Assembly (NCBI GenBank): GCA_035578155.1
Contig: JAPWDM010000005.1
Location: 46,216,954-46,280,953 of the forward strand
Direction: 5' to 3'
DNA length: 64,000 bases
Origin: Brachynemurus nebulosus
Lineage: Eukaryota; Arthropoda; Insecta; Neuroptera; Myrmeleontidae
Shown here piece by piece: positions 23,021 through 36,264 of the stretch. The translations under genes and the position numbers were made by a program. Positions within the stretch are counted from its first letter, which is position 1. The number at the start of each line of letters is the position of its first letter. The notes below the pieces were generated by a model. It was not told where the DNA came from. It saw nothing but the letters and a program-made list of their open reading frames with translations, and did no database searches.

Positions 23021-25005
23021 ACCCATAGTCTGTGCTGCATTATCTCGTGGATGACTTAAAGCAGGGAGAGTTTGTCTGAACCTAGTGCAACACAGCGGTC
23101 TGTAGTAGAGCTGCATTTGTTTGTTTAAGACAAAGAAAGTATCCCATCAGAAATTAAAATTAACAGATCAAATTATCACATAAAAATGTCAGCAAAGTAC
23201 AAAAAAGAAGCAAAGTTTCAGTTCTCGTTCATTGAATATATAAAAACAACATGATTTTGAGATACCTGCTATACTTTTTTTTAAAGTATTGGTAAAAAAT
23301 TTTATGACGACTTCGAATTAAAAAAAATCTTTTCTTCTTAAATCAAGTTTTATGGAATTGATCTGAATCAGAGTAATTAGTTGAATTAGGGTAATATGAT
23401 ATGAGTGTATTTGCGGTGAAAATGACGAAAATTCTTTTAGTTTCTGGTTCATTAAAGTAATGAGGATCGAGGAATTAGTAAATGTTTAATTTGAGTAATC
23501 AAATTAAACTTGACTTGAATTTAAGACACTGTTCGATTTTTAATCCATGACGCTACTTAATAGTCTATATTTCACTTCTTTCAATTACGTTTATCTAGTA
23601 AATACTTCCAAACAAATATTTATGAGCTTACGTCATGAATAGATTAAAAAAGAAATTAAAATTCCAGTCTAAAGTGTGCAATATATTTCAAATAAGTATG
23701 TTAAAAAATTTTGTAATTTGGGACGATACGGTAGTCCAATATATTTCGTTGCGTGCTAAACGCCTATAATGTATTTAAGTACATACTATAAACAATATTT
23801 TGAAATTAATTAATAAAATTTTAATATTTTTACTAATTAATTATCTAGATATGCGACAAGTGTGTTGAAATGTACGCGTGTTTGGTTTATTCGATATTTT
23901 ACCTGGCAAATTTTAAAAAAATATATATTTTATGTAAATTATTAATTTTTATCTTATTTATAATAATGATTTTGCTATCTAATTTTTCATTTAGTATTTT
24001 TACCAAATCACCGGAAATATAAGATTAATATTATTAATTCTAATAAAAATATTAAGAAAATATTTTTGGAGTAATATTATGCTGCTAAATATTGTTAAAG
24101 CGGCAACTTTTATTTTTACGCAGAATAATAATCTCTAAAAAAACATTTTTATGATGCAATTAAAAGATATTAAAAAAAAGTTTTAACTTAATTTGGTCAT
24201 AAAAACTGGACATAAAATTTTTATTTTTTTTATTGATAATAAAAAATTCGACTGGACGAAATGTTAAAAATTTATATACTTTTAATTAATAGATTACATA
24301 AATGCCAGCATATAAGCGTCCACTAGTATTATTTTGCAAGAAGTGCATTATGCATGTTCATTGTTCAATTATAGATAGGCAATCTGCTAACAAATCTTAT
24401 CAACATATTGTCTAAATTAAATATAAATCAACAATATTGGTCGTTTTTTGAATGGTGAGCTTTAAGGAATCGGAGTTTTTTTAAAATATCTGAAATTCAT
24501 ACCACACTCAATGTGTATGTGTAACTCGCATTGTTTTTCAATAAGAAATTCATTAAAAAACAACAATTGGTAAATTTTTAACATTCCTTGGGCAAAATTG
24601 ATCAGACAAAAATTTTTAAATTACCCATATTTGTATGTTTGTAATTATTATTACGTCATATCACTCATATCCAAATTTTAATTAAATTGGACTAAATACC
24701 AAACAGTAAGACCGGATTATAGAGCATTTTATGTTTCAATTTATAATTTTTTTCTTTAAATATCTTGCGATACCATCAGCGCGATTAAATAACACACATA
24801 TACATTTTAATGTGAAATTAACTGGTTAATTATTAATTTAACTGATTACTTTGACTACCGTATTACTTACACATGTTTTTTTTTTTTTTTTTTTAGTATG
24901 GTATTTAGTGACCCAATCCACGGACACAGTTCTTTTCTAAATTATAGTGGTAATCGATTATGTTTTATAATGTACCTATTTTAGGCAAAATATAAATGAT
25001 AATTT
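23021..25005. other. Gene-free AT-rich spacer
   Basis: No gene seen. A decayed copy of the dispersed 260-320 bp repeat lies at about 23330-23460 (AAATGACGAAAATTCTTTTAG near 23419). Confidence 0.4.
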
Positions 25006-25079
25006 TGTACAAGATTTACTTTATCTAATTTTATGAAAAAATGTTGTCAGTTAAAATTAGACAGAGTAAATCATGTACA
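25006..25079. repeat. Short imperfect hairpin, 28-bp arms
   Basis: Arms 25006-25033 and 25052-25079 pair with three mismatches around an 18-base loop. It could be a tiny MITE or foldback remnant. Confidence 0.6.
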
Positions 25080-25235
25080 TAATTGTTCAATATAAATTTT
25101 TACAAAGTCAATTTATCCTTAGTTAAATATCTTAAAAAATATACATGTTCAAATCATTCCAAACTGAATAAGACCACGTCTGGTATCTGGAGTACGGGTG
25201 TCGATGATATTAAACCGTATTAAAAGGTGTTAAGC

Positions 25236-25929
25236 CAGCAGTTTTTAATCTTTTTCCCCTCTTGTGTACATACCTCTTGTTTAAGTTTTTCATTTATGCG
25301 TACCCCCTACCTCTCAAAATAGATTTTTATGGGGCTACCCATGAATTAAGTCATAAAAAGTTTGTTCATTCCCCCCTCCTTGTTTTAAACAAAAACATCG
25401 TTTCCGGTGATTTGTAAAATTTGTAATTTCTATTATTTTTTTTTTTTTTGCATTTCTTTGTTTAAACCATAATTATAACTTGTGTTGTGCATGGGCGGCC
25501 ATATCATGGATTCCAGGGGGGGCGAACGGTGAAAAGTGAACTTCCGAGGAAATTTTCGGAAAATTTCTTTTTCGATCTTCCCCCCCCCCCCCCCCCCCAC
25601 AAACTTAGCCTGGCGACCTTTTTTTCTTTTTGCTTGTTTCATTCGCTTCATTCCTTTTTTTCCTTCTTTCGTATAAGGCGGGCCGCGATTCTGAAATACT
25701 GTATATAACCCACAGAAAACACCATTATCAACGTCGTTTTGCTCTTTTCGAATTTTTTCCAATCCTGATTAAATAGGGGGGCATGCCGCCCTGGTCATAC
25801 GGATGGACGCCCATGGTATTGTGATTGTGACATCTTATGATTTTGTGACAACCACCATGACTAATAATGTTTTTGCGTACACCGCCGAGTGATCCCAGGG
25901 ATACGCGTACCACAGGTTGAGAGCTGCTG
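25236..25929. mobile_element. Non-autonomous hAT element (CAGC(A/G)GTTTTCAACCT-type), carrying a nested element
   Basis: Left end CAGCAGTTTTTAATCT; right end in reverse complement CAGCAGCTCTCAACCT. TSD TGTTAAGC / TGTTAGGC (7 of 8). Subterminal GCGTACCCCC words match the element at 47.0 kb, so both belong to one family. Interrupted by the nested element at 25490-25815. Confidence 0.8.
25490..25815. mobile_element. Nested hAT-like MITE, 326 bp
   Basis: Termini CATGGGCGGCCAT and, in reverse complement, CATGGGCGTCCAT. Flanking octamers GTGTTGTG and GTATTGTG agree at 7 of 8. Contains a poly-C run at about 25580-25599. Lies wholly inside the 25236-25929 element, so it is the younger insertion. Confidence 0.75.
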
Positions 25930-27460
25930 TGTTAGGCAATTAAAGTTCCCACACAATAAATTTACAATAAACTTGTTTTAAGACATTTGTTCACTTAGCC
26001 TTAAGAGTGCTTAAATTAAATATGTATGTAAGTAAAAATATGAATATTCATATAAATTTCTTAAATGATAAATAATAGTCATTTATAAAATGAGCAGATA
26101 ATATTTTTAAAATGCCTATAATAATATTATTTAGATTAACTAAATAATTTCTTGTTTGACAATTGAAGAATGGAAGCTCAGACGTTTCCGTAGATACGCA
26201 TAATATTAATAATAAATTTTTTCAACCTCTTAAATCGTAAGTTGGTCTTTACACAACACGTAATTTATCGCATAAACAACAATTACCATTCTATTTTCTG
26301 ATTACTATAATTACAAATAATAATAGATCATAAAAGTTGACTTACCTTTCGAGGAACGTAAGTAATCGCTTACCTTCAATCAGTAAATCGATTTCTTCAT
26401 GGAAATAGTTTGTTTACTAAAATTGTATTTTGTAGATAAGCTTGTAAAATTGACTAAAAGCGAGAAAACAAAAGAGAATATACTCGTATTTTAAACAATA
26501 AAATATCTGAAAAACGAAGGTTAAGTGATTAAAACGAGTGTTAAAAATTTAAAATATGAACAAGCAGAAGCATACAAATTATGTAAATCTTATTTTAATA
26601 TTTTATACACTAAAAGGTGTAATTATTTATATTAAAATTCACGGCCTGTATATAATTTTGTATACTTGGTTTAATTCTGGTTTAATTACAATATTAACTT
26701 GTAAACAAGTGACAAAGGGGTTGGACGTATTTAATAAAATATTTTAATCAGCAATTGATGTAATGTTACCCTTAGGGAACATATTTCAGTACATAATCGA
26801 AACAATTCTTTTGATTTTTGTCCCTAAAACAGAAAAAACAACCAAAAAACTTACGATTGTCTTTTAGTCTTGTTGTATCTGTGTGTTTTATACGACGAAA
26901 TATCTGTTGTTAAATATTAAAAATTAACTTGATAACGTTATCATCAGTGAAAAAATTTTATTTTTCTGATATAAGAACTATAGAAAGGTTATAGGGAAAT
27001 GGTGATGTGAATTTCTCATTTTTGGTATCATAATAAATAAAATTCCTCAAAGAAATATAATTTACGTCACGAAAGTAGACTTTCAATTAATTTCACACTT
27101 TAATTCTGTCAAAACTTTAAAGAAGTTGGATTTCTAAAAAAAAAAGAGAAAAAAAAATGAAAACTGGAAATGAAACTGGATAGGTCTTAGAACAAAAAAC
27201 TTCCATTAAATTAAGAAGTCTATAGTACGCATACTCCTATGGAAAATGGAAAATTTTTTTTTTATATTCCAATGAAAAATCAATCATACTAAAAATCTAA
27301 AATTTTGCATAGTAAACTGGCAAATTTGTTTAAACATGTATGCGCAGTTTAAAATAATCAGGAAAAACGTTATTGAAAAAGATTTAATCTTTGTAATAAA
27401 AGAATAGCCTAAAATCTGGCAACACCTGACAACGTTGCATTAAATGAAGCACGGCAAGAG
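25930..27460. other. Gene-free AT-rich spacer
   Basis: No gene seen. A decayed unit of the dispersed repeat lies at about 26990-27120. Confidence 0.35.
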
Positions 27461-28087
27461 CAGTGGCGGCGGTAAGCAATGAGAGCCCCCCCCCCGCGAG
27501 AATCGTTTTGGTGGCCCCCTTGGACGACCGGTGACCTTTTTTTTTTCTTTTGCTCGTCAGTTGTAAAAATGCCGCCCCGAGTAAATGCCCGGGTTGCCCT
27601 CCCTGGAGCGGGCTCTGCGCAGTGATGAGTGCGAGAACGAGATTGTGTTTACTGTTGTACTAGAGACTGGCTGAAAAGTGGCAACATGCACGCGCACAGA
27701 TAGAAGTTGTCTGTCAAGGTCACTCGATTACAACGCACCGCAGAGTAGAGACTATCGATACTCTGCGCTATCGATAGTAGCCATGCTATGTTTTTGATAA
27801 ACCATCGATAAAATATCGATAGTACTGTCGATAATTCCTCGACGGTAAAAAATCATCGATAGTTTTCCTTTTCTATTGCAGAGCAGAACAGTGAGTCAAA
27901 AATTAGAGACAATTATTGAAACAAATGACAAATTCATTTGTTTTGTTTCCGTCTTCTCTATTCAAAAACCATTTGAATGTTTAAAAAAATCATAGGAATT
28001 AATAAGTTTACCACTGCCGGCCGGGGGCCCCTAAGCCGCCGGCCAACTTGCGCCGCGGGCCCTGTGGGCCCGTTATCGCCGTCACTG
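27461..28087. mobile_element. Non-autonomous hAT element, 627 bp
   Basis: Termini CAGTGGCGGCGGTAA and CAGTGACGGCGATAA (reverse complement of right end). TSD GGCAAGAG / GGCAAGAA (7 of 8). Ends are strongly G/C-rich. The interior at 27745-27865 holds several TATCGATA palindromes, possibly part of another nested element. Confidence 0.8.
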
Positions 28088-28218
28088 GGCAAGAAATTCA
28101 AAAATAAAATAGTCATACATAATTATTTATAAATACACATACAGCATAAAAAAAAATTGTAAGAAATTACCGTTTTTTTTTTTTTTCGAAAATCGACTTG
28201 TAAAAAGTAATTCTATCT

Positions 28219-28951
28219 CAGTGTTTTTCAACCTGTGGGTCGCGAAGCCTTTCTAAGACGGTCGCAGTACTTTAAAAATAAAACCACTCTAGTTCAATAT
28301 ATGATATTTAATAAAGAGAAGGTTAATTAATGGTTACATTAATATGAGAGTTTCATACTTTTACGCGATAAAGTTTCAAAATTGCGACTTATTTTCAATA
28401 ACAGTAAATCCGAATTTTAAATAATTGTCGTCATATAGACACTTTTTCTTTGATTTTGTTTTATTACTCTTATTGGAACTTGAAGTTGACGGTTGTGCAT
28501 ATGTTTGCAAAAACTTATCCATTTTCAATAATTACAATGAGCATAGAATTTTGAATATTAGACAATAATAAGTGAGCAACTACTAAACAAGCCAATTCAA
28601 TAAATTTAAACACTAACGCGAGTTCACAATTCAAAGAACTTAAATGGATTACTCTCGGAAGTGTTAAACGGTGACGACCGTCGTGCGTGCGCATGTCACT
28701 TTTTACGCCACGTGCGCCTTCAGAAGCTACTATAAGTCGTCAATTTTGATGTCGATATAAAAATACGCCTGTTTCAAGTCCTTAATTACGTATTTAATCG
28801 ATACCTAACCATGAAAATAATTAATAATGATGAACGGATTCGATATTTATACCATAAAAAAATAACAGTTGGTAATAGCGGAGGGTAGGGGGTCGCAAAA
28901 TATTTTTCCATACTAAGGGGGTCGCGCCATGGAAAAGGTTGAAAAACACTG
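28219..28951. mobile_element. Non-autonomous hAT element, 733 bp, perfect TSD
   Basis: The terminal 16 bases CAGTGTTTTTCAACCT are identical in both inverted ends. Octamer TTCTATCT is duplicated exactly (28211-28218 and 28952-28959). Subterminal GGGTCGCG words on both sides. No transposase. Confidence 0.95.
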
Positions 28952-28959
28952 TTCTATCT

Positions 28960-30118
28960 GAATTGTTGTACATTTACTGCGATTTTGTTGTAGAATTACG
29001 GCGCAACTGATAAATAAAATAAATAAATCTTATTTTTTTTCTAAAAACGTTAATTAAATGTGATACGATATCAATTTGCGCTATGTGTCAACCATGTAAT
29101 TTATATATTTTCCACAATCTACAAATCACCATAATTGGAAAATGGTACATGAAATCGTTATTTAAATAATAATAATTAATAAAATTATTAGTCAGATAAA
29201 ACAATATTGACTTTTGTTAGATAATATATTACACTCTTAATTGTAATTCTATTCTTTCAAAAGTAAATTAATATACATACATATTTCGAATGAACTGGAC
29301 AAATGGTCAAATCAAAAAACAATTGTTTTTCAAATAAACAATAAGAACAAGTAAAAGTCTAATACTTACAAATATATTTACAAATAACTTATAAGTACAG
29401 TTTGTATGATTATATTAAGCAATCAAAATGAACTCGGATCGTAAATAGTCAAAGAATTGTATTCTGATTGTAATACATTAATTTTTTTTGTAATTCAGTT
29501 CAACCATGGCATGAGTTTGTATATTTTATTGATCTTGTATTCTGTAGCTATTGTACGTAATTTGTTAAACCTATATTGATAAAATAATATATGGTTATTT
29601 TTTCAAAAAATTTACAATAAAATTTATTGACAAGGCTGGTTTTTTTGTCATGTTAGTCATTTGATAACAATTTAATTCCAATAAAGTCAATATAAATTCC
29701 TTGCAATATGTCACAGCTTTTCTAGTGGTTGTAACATTATCATATGTACTGCAAATAATGCGACTTTTTGACTAAATTACGAGACTGCAAAGAGTGATTT
29801 TGATAGGAGAAATGAAAAATTCACACTCAAATTATTCAAATTTTACCAAACGTGAAATGATGACTCTTCGATGTCCGTCCGCCTGTATGTTACAACCAAT
29901 TTTTCGGTCAATAATATTGATATCGAACTGAAATTTGGCACACAGGTAAAAGTCGGGACGGGGCCGGAGGGCCGGGAACAATATCTATATACCAAGTGAA
30001 AAAATTTCGAAAAGATGAAAAGAATTTGAAATGGATGGGATATTATACGAAAGGACTTTGCTTATACATTTCAAAACTATATTCTTTTAACCTTATGTAG
30101 CATTGATTTTTGATTTCT
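28960..30118. other. Gene-free AT-rich spacer
   Basis: No gene seen. A stretch at 29860-30010 with AAATTTGGCACACAGG resembles interiors of the non-autonomous elements here but has no visible ends. Confidence 0.35.
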
Positions 30119-30276
30119 ACCTAAAAATATGCGAAAAGCTAGCGTCTCTACTACCTTATCGTTTAAGTTTATTATCCAATAAATACTTTTGCTTATCCAA
30201 GTCATTACAGATTTATTGGAGAGTAAACTTAAACGATAAGGTAGTAGAGACGCTAGCTTTTCGCATATTTTTAGGT
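30119..30276. repeat. Perfect 53-bp inverted repeat with 52-base spacer
   Basis: Arms 30119-30171 and 30224-30276 are exact reverse complements. The right arm lies 19 bases from the start of a (TA)n tract. Perfect arms imply a recent origin or ongoing correction. Confidence 0.97.
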
Positions 30277-30293
30277 TTAGATAGTAAACTTAA

Positions 30294-30295
<2 letters not shown>

Positions 30296-30368
<73 letters not shown>
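30296..30368. repeat. (TA)n microsatellite, 73 bp
   Basis: Uninterrupted alternating TA next to the perfect inverted repeat. Confidence 0.98.
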
Positions 30369-30370
<2 letters not shown>

Positions 30371-31274
30371 CTGGGAAATAAACTTCCAGACATTTATAAT
30401 TTTGAAGGAAATAAAACAAATTCTCTAATTTTTTATTCCTTCCTATCTGTATGATGTGTAAATTATAATCAGAGAGATTTGTATACGTATTTATAGATTG
30501 TTTGTTTGAATAAAATAATTTTCAAAATCATTTAGGTTTCAAAAACGGCAAATACAATAATTAGATGAATGGAGTATTTGACTAATTTTGGGAAATTATT
30601 CTAAAAATACGTGCATTTACACATTACAAAGTTTGAAAGTCTGAGTTGTAAAAAATTTAAACTTATTGAGAAAAAAAAACATAAAATTCGAGTGTAATAT
30701 GGTGAGACGATTTGACGAATAAAATTAGTTAGTATAATTCATATTATTATTTAATATTTCGTTATTAAGGCTCTGAATTCAGTTAAATTTATCAATAAAA
30801 ATTTTTGTTTCATTTTTATCGTATTTACCTACGAAATGATCAGTGAAATCTTTCGTACCATCTTTTTCTCCACAGTAAAAGTGGAAAAACTACATTTTTC
30901 TTATGGGATGTAATACCTACACGTTAATTAAATTGTCTTTATTAAACTATGATCAACATCGATAAATATGTAATTTAGTGCATATTTCTCGTAAAAAATT
31001 GACTAACTGACGAACATTAAGCCAATTTTTCACTAATTGTGTTTATTTTGAATATTGATGCCGGAAATTTCGATTCGCAAGTTTTCTAATTTCTTCGGTT
31101 TATATTTTCATTTTAGAGAATTTCCAAATAGAAAATTCAGCTATTATAGCCACTGTCAAAGTGGGACTTAAGCTCAGGGATATGATAGAAATTTGTTTTG
31201 TCTCTAGAAGCCGAAAATGACACTCCAATGCTTGGAATTTACTTTCTGTATATTGTTTGTATATTATCACTTTA

Positions 31275-32017
31275 GGGGGGTATTTTAGTCTAGAAATTCG
31301 AAAAAATCGATTTTTTTTCTTAGTATTTTCAAAATTCAGCCTTTAAGAATAAGCCTCGAAAAGGATTTACGGAAATTCGAATTATTTTCGGAGTTATGGT
31401 TATTTTTGCCCGTGTACTGTGTATCTTTTCAGTGTTAAATTCTTAATTAAATTTTTAATATAAATTACACGAAACTACCTTTTTCGATACGATTGACATG
31501 ATATTTCAAGGTCTAATGCACCGATTGACATGAAATTTGGTACAGACCTTTTTAATACTATCAAAATTAGTCCGACGCGACGTAGGGATTTTTGGAATTT
31601 TTTTTTACTATTTTTAAAAAATTTCCAAAGTTGAAAAAAGGAGGCGAAAAATTAATATTTTTTTTAAATGGACGCCATTTTATGAAAAAATTTATTTTTT
31701 CGAATCGGCTACGTCCAACTAATTAATTCTACATCCTTGTTTATTAAGAATTAACTAAAATTTTATGTTTCAAATCACCAGGAGGGTTGGAATCACATCA
31801 ACCAGGAGACACCTTTTTTTGAGTCCCCACTTCGCCGGCCTGTACCGATTTCAATTTTGAATTTTTTTAAAATTTTTATACATTTTTATACTTTTTAAAT
31901 ATCAATAAAAAATTGTTGAAAAATGGATACTAAAAATGTTTACTGTCTTTTTTTTTTTTTTTTAATTACGCCCGTAAAATCACCTCAAAATCGAGCCTGT
32001 AGACTAGAATACTCCCA
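31275..32017. mobile_element. TA-flanked MITE, 743 bp (mariner-like insertion)
   Basis: Ends GGGGGGTATTTTAGTCTAG and, in reverse complement, TGGGAGTATTCTAGTCTAC, flanked by TA at 31273-31274 and 32018-32019. No ORF. Interior ATGAAATTTGGTACAGACC (31530) is typical of the MITE interiors in this window. Confidence 0.65.
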
Positions 32018-32299
32018 TAAGTACAGTGTAATAGTCAATTTCTGTTTGTTGTTTTAGGGTTTCAAACAACACATGTACATATCCATGTAGATTTTAATTA
32101 ATAAATAGTAAGAAAAGCAAATTCTTCAATTTTTTAGGTACTTCTCTATACTGGAAAAATTTTTTCCTCACGTATTACATTGTGTTGGATACCTTTAGAA
32201 AGAGCTCTTAAAACGAAATTGAGATTCCCTTTACCATTTTTCACTGTTAATCTTCGTGTCCGAAATATTGAGTTTCAAATTGATGTCATCTTTGCAACT

Positions 32300-32337
32300 A
32301 GAAATTTGCTATGTTATGTAGGACGTTCCCACAGTGG
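32300..32337. repeat. Family C repeat, partial copy
   Basis: GAAATTTGCTATGTTATGTA and what follows match the end block of family C (compare 60046-60083). Confidence 0.6.
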
Positions 32338-32381
32338 TTTTTCTTTTTAAGTTGAAGCTAGATTAAATGTACATGCTAAGT

Positions 32382-32741
32382 TCAAAGAACGAAAACGCTC
32401 ATTGAGCGAAGATGATCGATCAAATCGCGTTGTGATCAATCTGTTTCGCTCAATGAGCAGGGCCGGATTAACCCTAAGTACCCCCCCCCCCCCCCCTAGG
32501 CATCGTGAAAAATGCCGCCCCTATCTTTTGCTTACAAAGGAGAAACTCATAACTTTTGACTTTTCCTAATTTTTTTTTTTTGAAGTTTCTCTTAAAAAGA
32601 GTAACTGGCGAGCAAAAAAAAAGAAAAACGTTAATTACAACTTTTACCGCTCTGTTTTCAAAAATCTGCCGCCTTTAGGCCATGGCCTAGGTAGGCCCAT
32701 TGGCTAATCTGGCCCTGTCAATGGGCGTTCTAATTCTTTGA
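32382..32741. mobile_element. Small palindromic MITE split by a hAT insertion
   Basis: Left part 32382-32457 and right part 32718-32741 form inverted ends (CAAAGAAC...CGCTCATTGAGCG on both sides). The left part also contains CTCATTGAGCGAA and its exact reverse complement at 32445-32457. Without the hAT the element is about 92 bp. Confidence 0.6.
32458..32717. mobile_element. Non-autonomous hAT element, 260 bp
   Basis: Termini CAGGGCCGGATTAACC and CAGGGCCAGATTAGCC; TSD TCAATGAG / TCAATGGG (7 of 8). Contains a poly-C run. Inserted in the palindromic MITE. Confidence 0.85.
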
Positions 32742-33064
32742 GCGTGGCGGATATACAATCACAATTCTTCAATAGTTTGAACATTGGGAACGAGACAATT
32801 GGACATGGGGCGTTAATGTGTACTTGACCGTTTTTCTTTCATTATACCCATGCATTTTTTTTTTGTTCAGTAATGTCAGAATATATTTTTGCAGTTAAGT
32901 AATTTATTATGATACTGTATTTTCTGCATTGTTAATTAATAGAAATAATTATGTTACCTGTTAAGTTGTTAGTTTTAATTTTTAGATCTCATAATTTGAT
33001 TAATTAAATAAGGTAAGCACCACTGTGTCGAATACAACAGGTATTTATTTAATAATATATACTT

Positions 33065-33069
<5 letters not shown>

Positions 33070-33155
<86 letters not shown>
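33070..33155. repeat. (TA)n microsatellite, 86 bp
   Basis: Uninterrupted alternating TA. Confidence 0.98.
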
Positions 33156-33159
<4 letters not shown>

Positions 33160-34040
33160 AAAAATTAATTAGTGTAAGGAATTTCTTGTTCAATTTATCG
33201 CTGTTTGGTTTGTAAAATATATTATGATAATAAAAATTAAATTCTTCTGCTAGTTAAAAAAAAATAAATACAACCAGTTGAAGGCATTAGTTTTATAAAT
33301 AATTTTAATTACTTTCTACTGAAATAAAAAATTTTCTTTTAAGACACATTAGTCAATGTTGAATTCTGAATGGAAACTTAATGACGTAATCAAATTCAAA
33401 ATTTTAATTTTACTTAAACTGTATGAATTTAAAATGCTTCGGCTAATGCAGGTTTCTTGGGTAATTAGGGTATGGATTTTTGATTTTTACTATTAAAATA
33501 TTGCCAAAAAATATCAGTTATCTACGAAAATACGATTTCTGTCTACGATTTGGTCATTTAGTTCATTCCTTTATGATTCAAATTATGTATTTTAAAACTA
33601 CAAACTTTAAAATAGACTTCATGACGTCACTATATGTACATAAAATAATGTATGTATTGGATTTTTGAAATGATTTGATTGACCGATAAAATTTTTTCGC
33701 AACAAATTTGACTCTTAATCAATACAGATTGAAGTCACTTTTAATTTTCATAATATTTGTTTGAGCTACAAATAAGTATATATTTTTTTCTATTAAATTA
33801 ATTAATGATAATATAATATTAATTTGACATATGAATTTATAATATTTTTGAGGTCTTAATATATTCACAAACGAAATTAATTACGTCAAATTCAGTTGAG
33901 ACGAACTGCTTGATCCGTTTGGTTCAATATTTTATTGCAAAATTTGAACAAAAGAAATCAGGGTACGACTAACATTAATTAGATTTATATATATTAAATA
34001 AATTTGATTTTTTTTTTTTGTATTTTAAATAGAAACAAAA

Positions 34041-34200
34041 TCGTCAAATGCAAGTTGCACTTGCGGAAATAGTGTTCCGTACAATCAGTTGTTTTCATAG
34101 ACTTAATGGAATAGTATATGAGGGGTAAACAATGTATTATCCTGACGAATAATTTTATTCTTAAATAAACTGTAATCGCCGATTTCAAAGCCTATTTGTG
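34041..34200. repeat. Family E repeat, copy 1
   Basis: Begins with TCGTCAAATG and a hairpin GCAAGTTGCACTTGC, then AGTGTTCCGTACAATCAGTT; the same order occurs at 52761-52940. About 160 bp are related. Class unknown. Confidence 0.6.
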
Positions 34201-34414
34201 CGTACCAGAGTAATTATTAGAAGCACTATTTATTATAAGGCATTTACCACAATACCCGTTTAGCTTTAGCTTTAGTTGCAATTACTATGCAACTAACAAC
34301 ATCAACGCAAATCACTCTTTTCTTATGTACCAAAAAAATTATATGACAAAATTCAATCCTGATAATTCTCGCTCAGCCTGTACCTCATTCTTAATGTTCA
34401 TAATTTTTTTGCAG

Positions 34415-34546
34415 ATTTTCCACATGATTCTTTCGGTGAGAAAAATAGGGCGGGAGAAACTATTCACAACTATAATAGAGCTAGAAGATTCTAATCTTTC
34501 TGCTAAATTTCAAATTATTAAGTCGAACACCGAAGTGAGACTATAA
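34415..34546 (+). CDS. Possible terminal exon, unrecognised
   Basis: A good acceptor (TTCATAATTTTTTTGCAG) precedes a 43-codon frame ending at TAA 34544-34546: IFHMILSVRKIGREKLFTTI, then a charged tail. No family recognised and no partner exon found. It could be chance in AT-rich DNA. Confidence 0.2.
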   Translation: MFHMILSVRKIGREKLFTTIIELEDSNLSAKFQIIKSNTEVRL

Positions 34547-34558
34547 GTGTATCATTTT

Positions 34559-35264
34559 AGGTATGTTCCAGCAAACGCCAGAATTTCCAATTCGAGTGAA
34601 TCCAGTATTTTAAATTCAGAACTTCATTTCGGTATTTAATATGTAGGAACGTTTAATTCTTAGGGACTTCAAGAGATGTCTCTACTAAAAACTTGAGTTA
34701 CGTATTCTATACCTTCCATTATGATGAAAATTATTTACAAATATATCAACTAAAAAATTATTGTGTACTTTTAGATACGTTAATATAACTTTTAAATAAA
34801 AAGTAGGAACTATTTCTATTACTTTACTCCGTATTTTACTTTATTACTTACTAAAATAATATAAATATTTATAAAATAAATAATTAAAATATATGTGTTT
34901 GCTAATTAAAAAGAAATATACCTATTATACCAATTAAATAAAGTCAAAAATTTGAAATTTGTCTTTTGACAGAACAATAAAAACTTAAAATTTGTTTGTT
35001 TATTACTTAAATTTTTAAATTATAAGGTTAAAATTTAAATTTTCGTTAATGCGCATGTCTAGGATTTGAAATACTTACTCTGAAGCAAGCATTTTAAAAA
35101 TCAATTCAGGTGAGTTCAGAATTAGATTTAAATACTTGTGGAACACAGAATTTCAAATTGTATGTAAACTGGAATTACAATTCTGCTTAGTTGGAACAGT
35201 AACGTCAACTATTCGCATGCTCATTAAAACGAGAATTAATTCGAGTGCTTGTTGGAACATACCT
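34559..35264. mobile_element. Family D inverted-repeat element, copy 1 (706 bp)
   Basis: Ends AGGTATGTTCCAGCAA and, in reverse complement, AGGTATGTTCCAACAA. Interior blocks (TTTCCAATTCGA, CAGTATTTTAA, GCGCATGTC, GAATTAATTC) recur in the same order at 36.3-37.5 kb. TSD unclear (TTT on both sides). Confidence 0.7.
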
Positions 35265-36264
35265 TTTGCCAATTTTATGGTACGGAACACTAATAAAATA
35301 GTAAAGCCTTGACTTAAATACATAGGGTTGAGCCTATCTTAATTGTTCCACATTAAATGAATGAAGCAGACACTACACTTATTTGATTGTAGTTTTAGAA
35401 TGGCTTAATTATTATAAGTAAATATTTTTTTTTTCTAAAAAAAAAAATGATTATAAGATACTTGGATTTGTTTAAAAAGTTAATTACACAATAATATGGT
35501 TGACCTGTGTTTTATATATGTATCATTGCGCAATGGAAATATTTTAGCGAATTTAAATTTAAAATATATTGTATCTTTAACCTATAAAGAGTATTTTTGT
35601 AACATTCTAAAGGACATATTTGCCATGATATAGTATTTCGTTTAAATAGCTACACTTATTATGAATATGATTTATTATGAATAATTGTCTTTAATTTTTA
35701 TTTTATTAATATTAGATATTACAAGTGAACAAACCTTTTTTTCAATATGGTGATTATATGTACGTTTTTCATTTACGTACTAAAAGTTAAGATTTTTATC
35801 GACAATTGAATTGAATTTTAATTTAAATTGATTCGAAAAAAGAATGTCGGATCGGTCTTTTGTCACGAGTGATCTAACGTTATTATAAAAAACCGTTTTA
35901 CAACAGGTTAAAAGTTATACGTCAGTTTAACGTTAAAATATGTTTGCTAATAGATACTGGACCCTTCGTGTACCTACTAGGTACAAATAATGAAAGAAAT
36001 TTTATATTTGAAAATAAATCCGTAAATTATTACGAAAATCATATCATTTTAATTCTTATATAAAATAGATACACTGGAGTCCCAAAATGATCTAAGAATA
36101 GGGAATTTTTTCAATATTTTGTATTAAAATTGGGCTCTGTCTTTTTATTTGACTGTCAAAAACATTTGTGAGAAAATTTTAATGAAATAATTTTTAAATA
36201 TTCGAAAAAATACACACAACAAAGTATTATCCAAATATATATTTAAATATGTGTATATTTAATT

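Noticed and set aside
25433..25762. 109-codon minus-strand frame rich in Gly and Lys
   Set aside because: It runs through the poly-C run and two nested hAT ends. No protein pattern.
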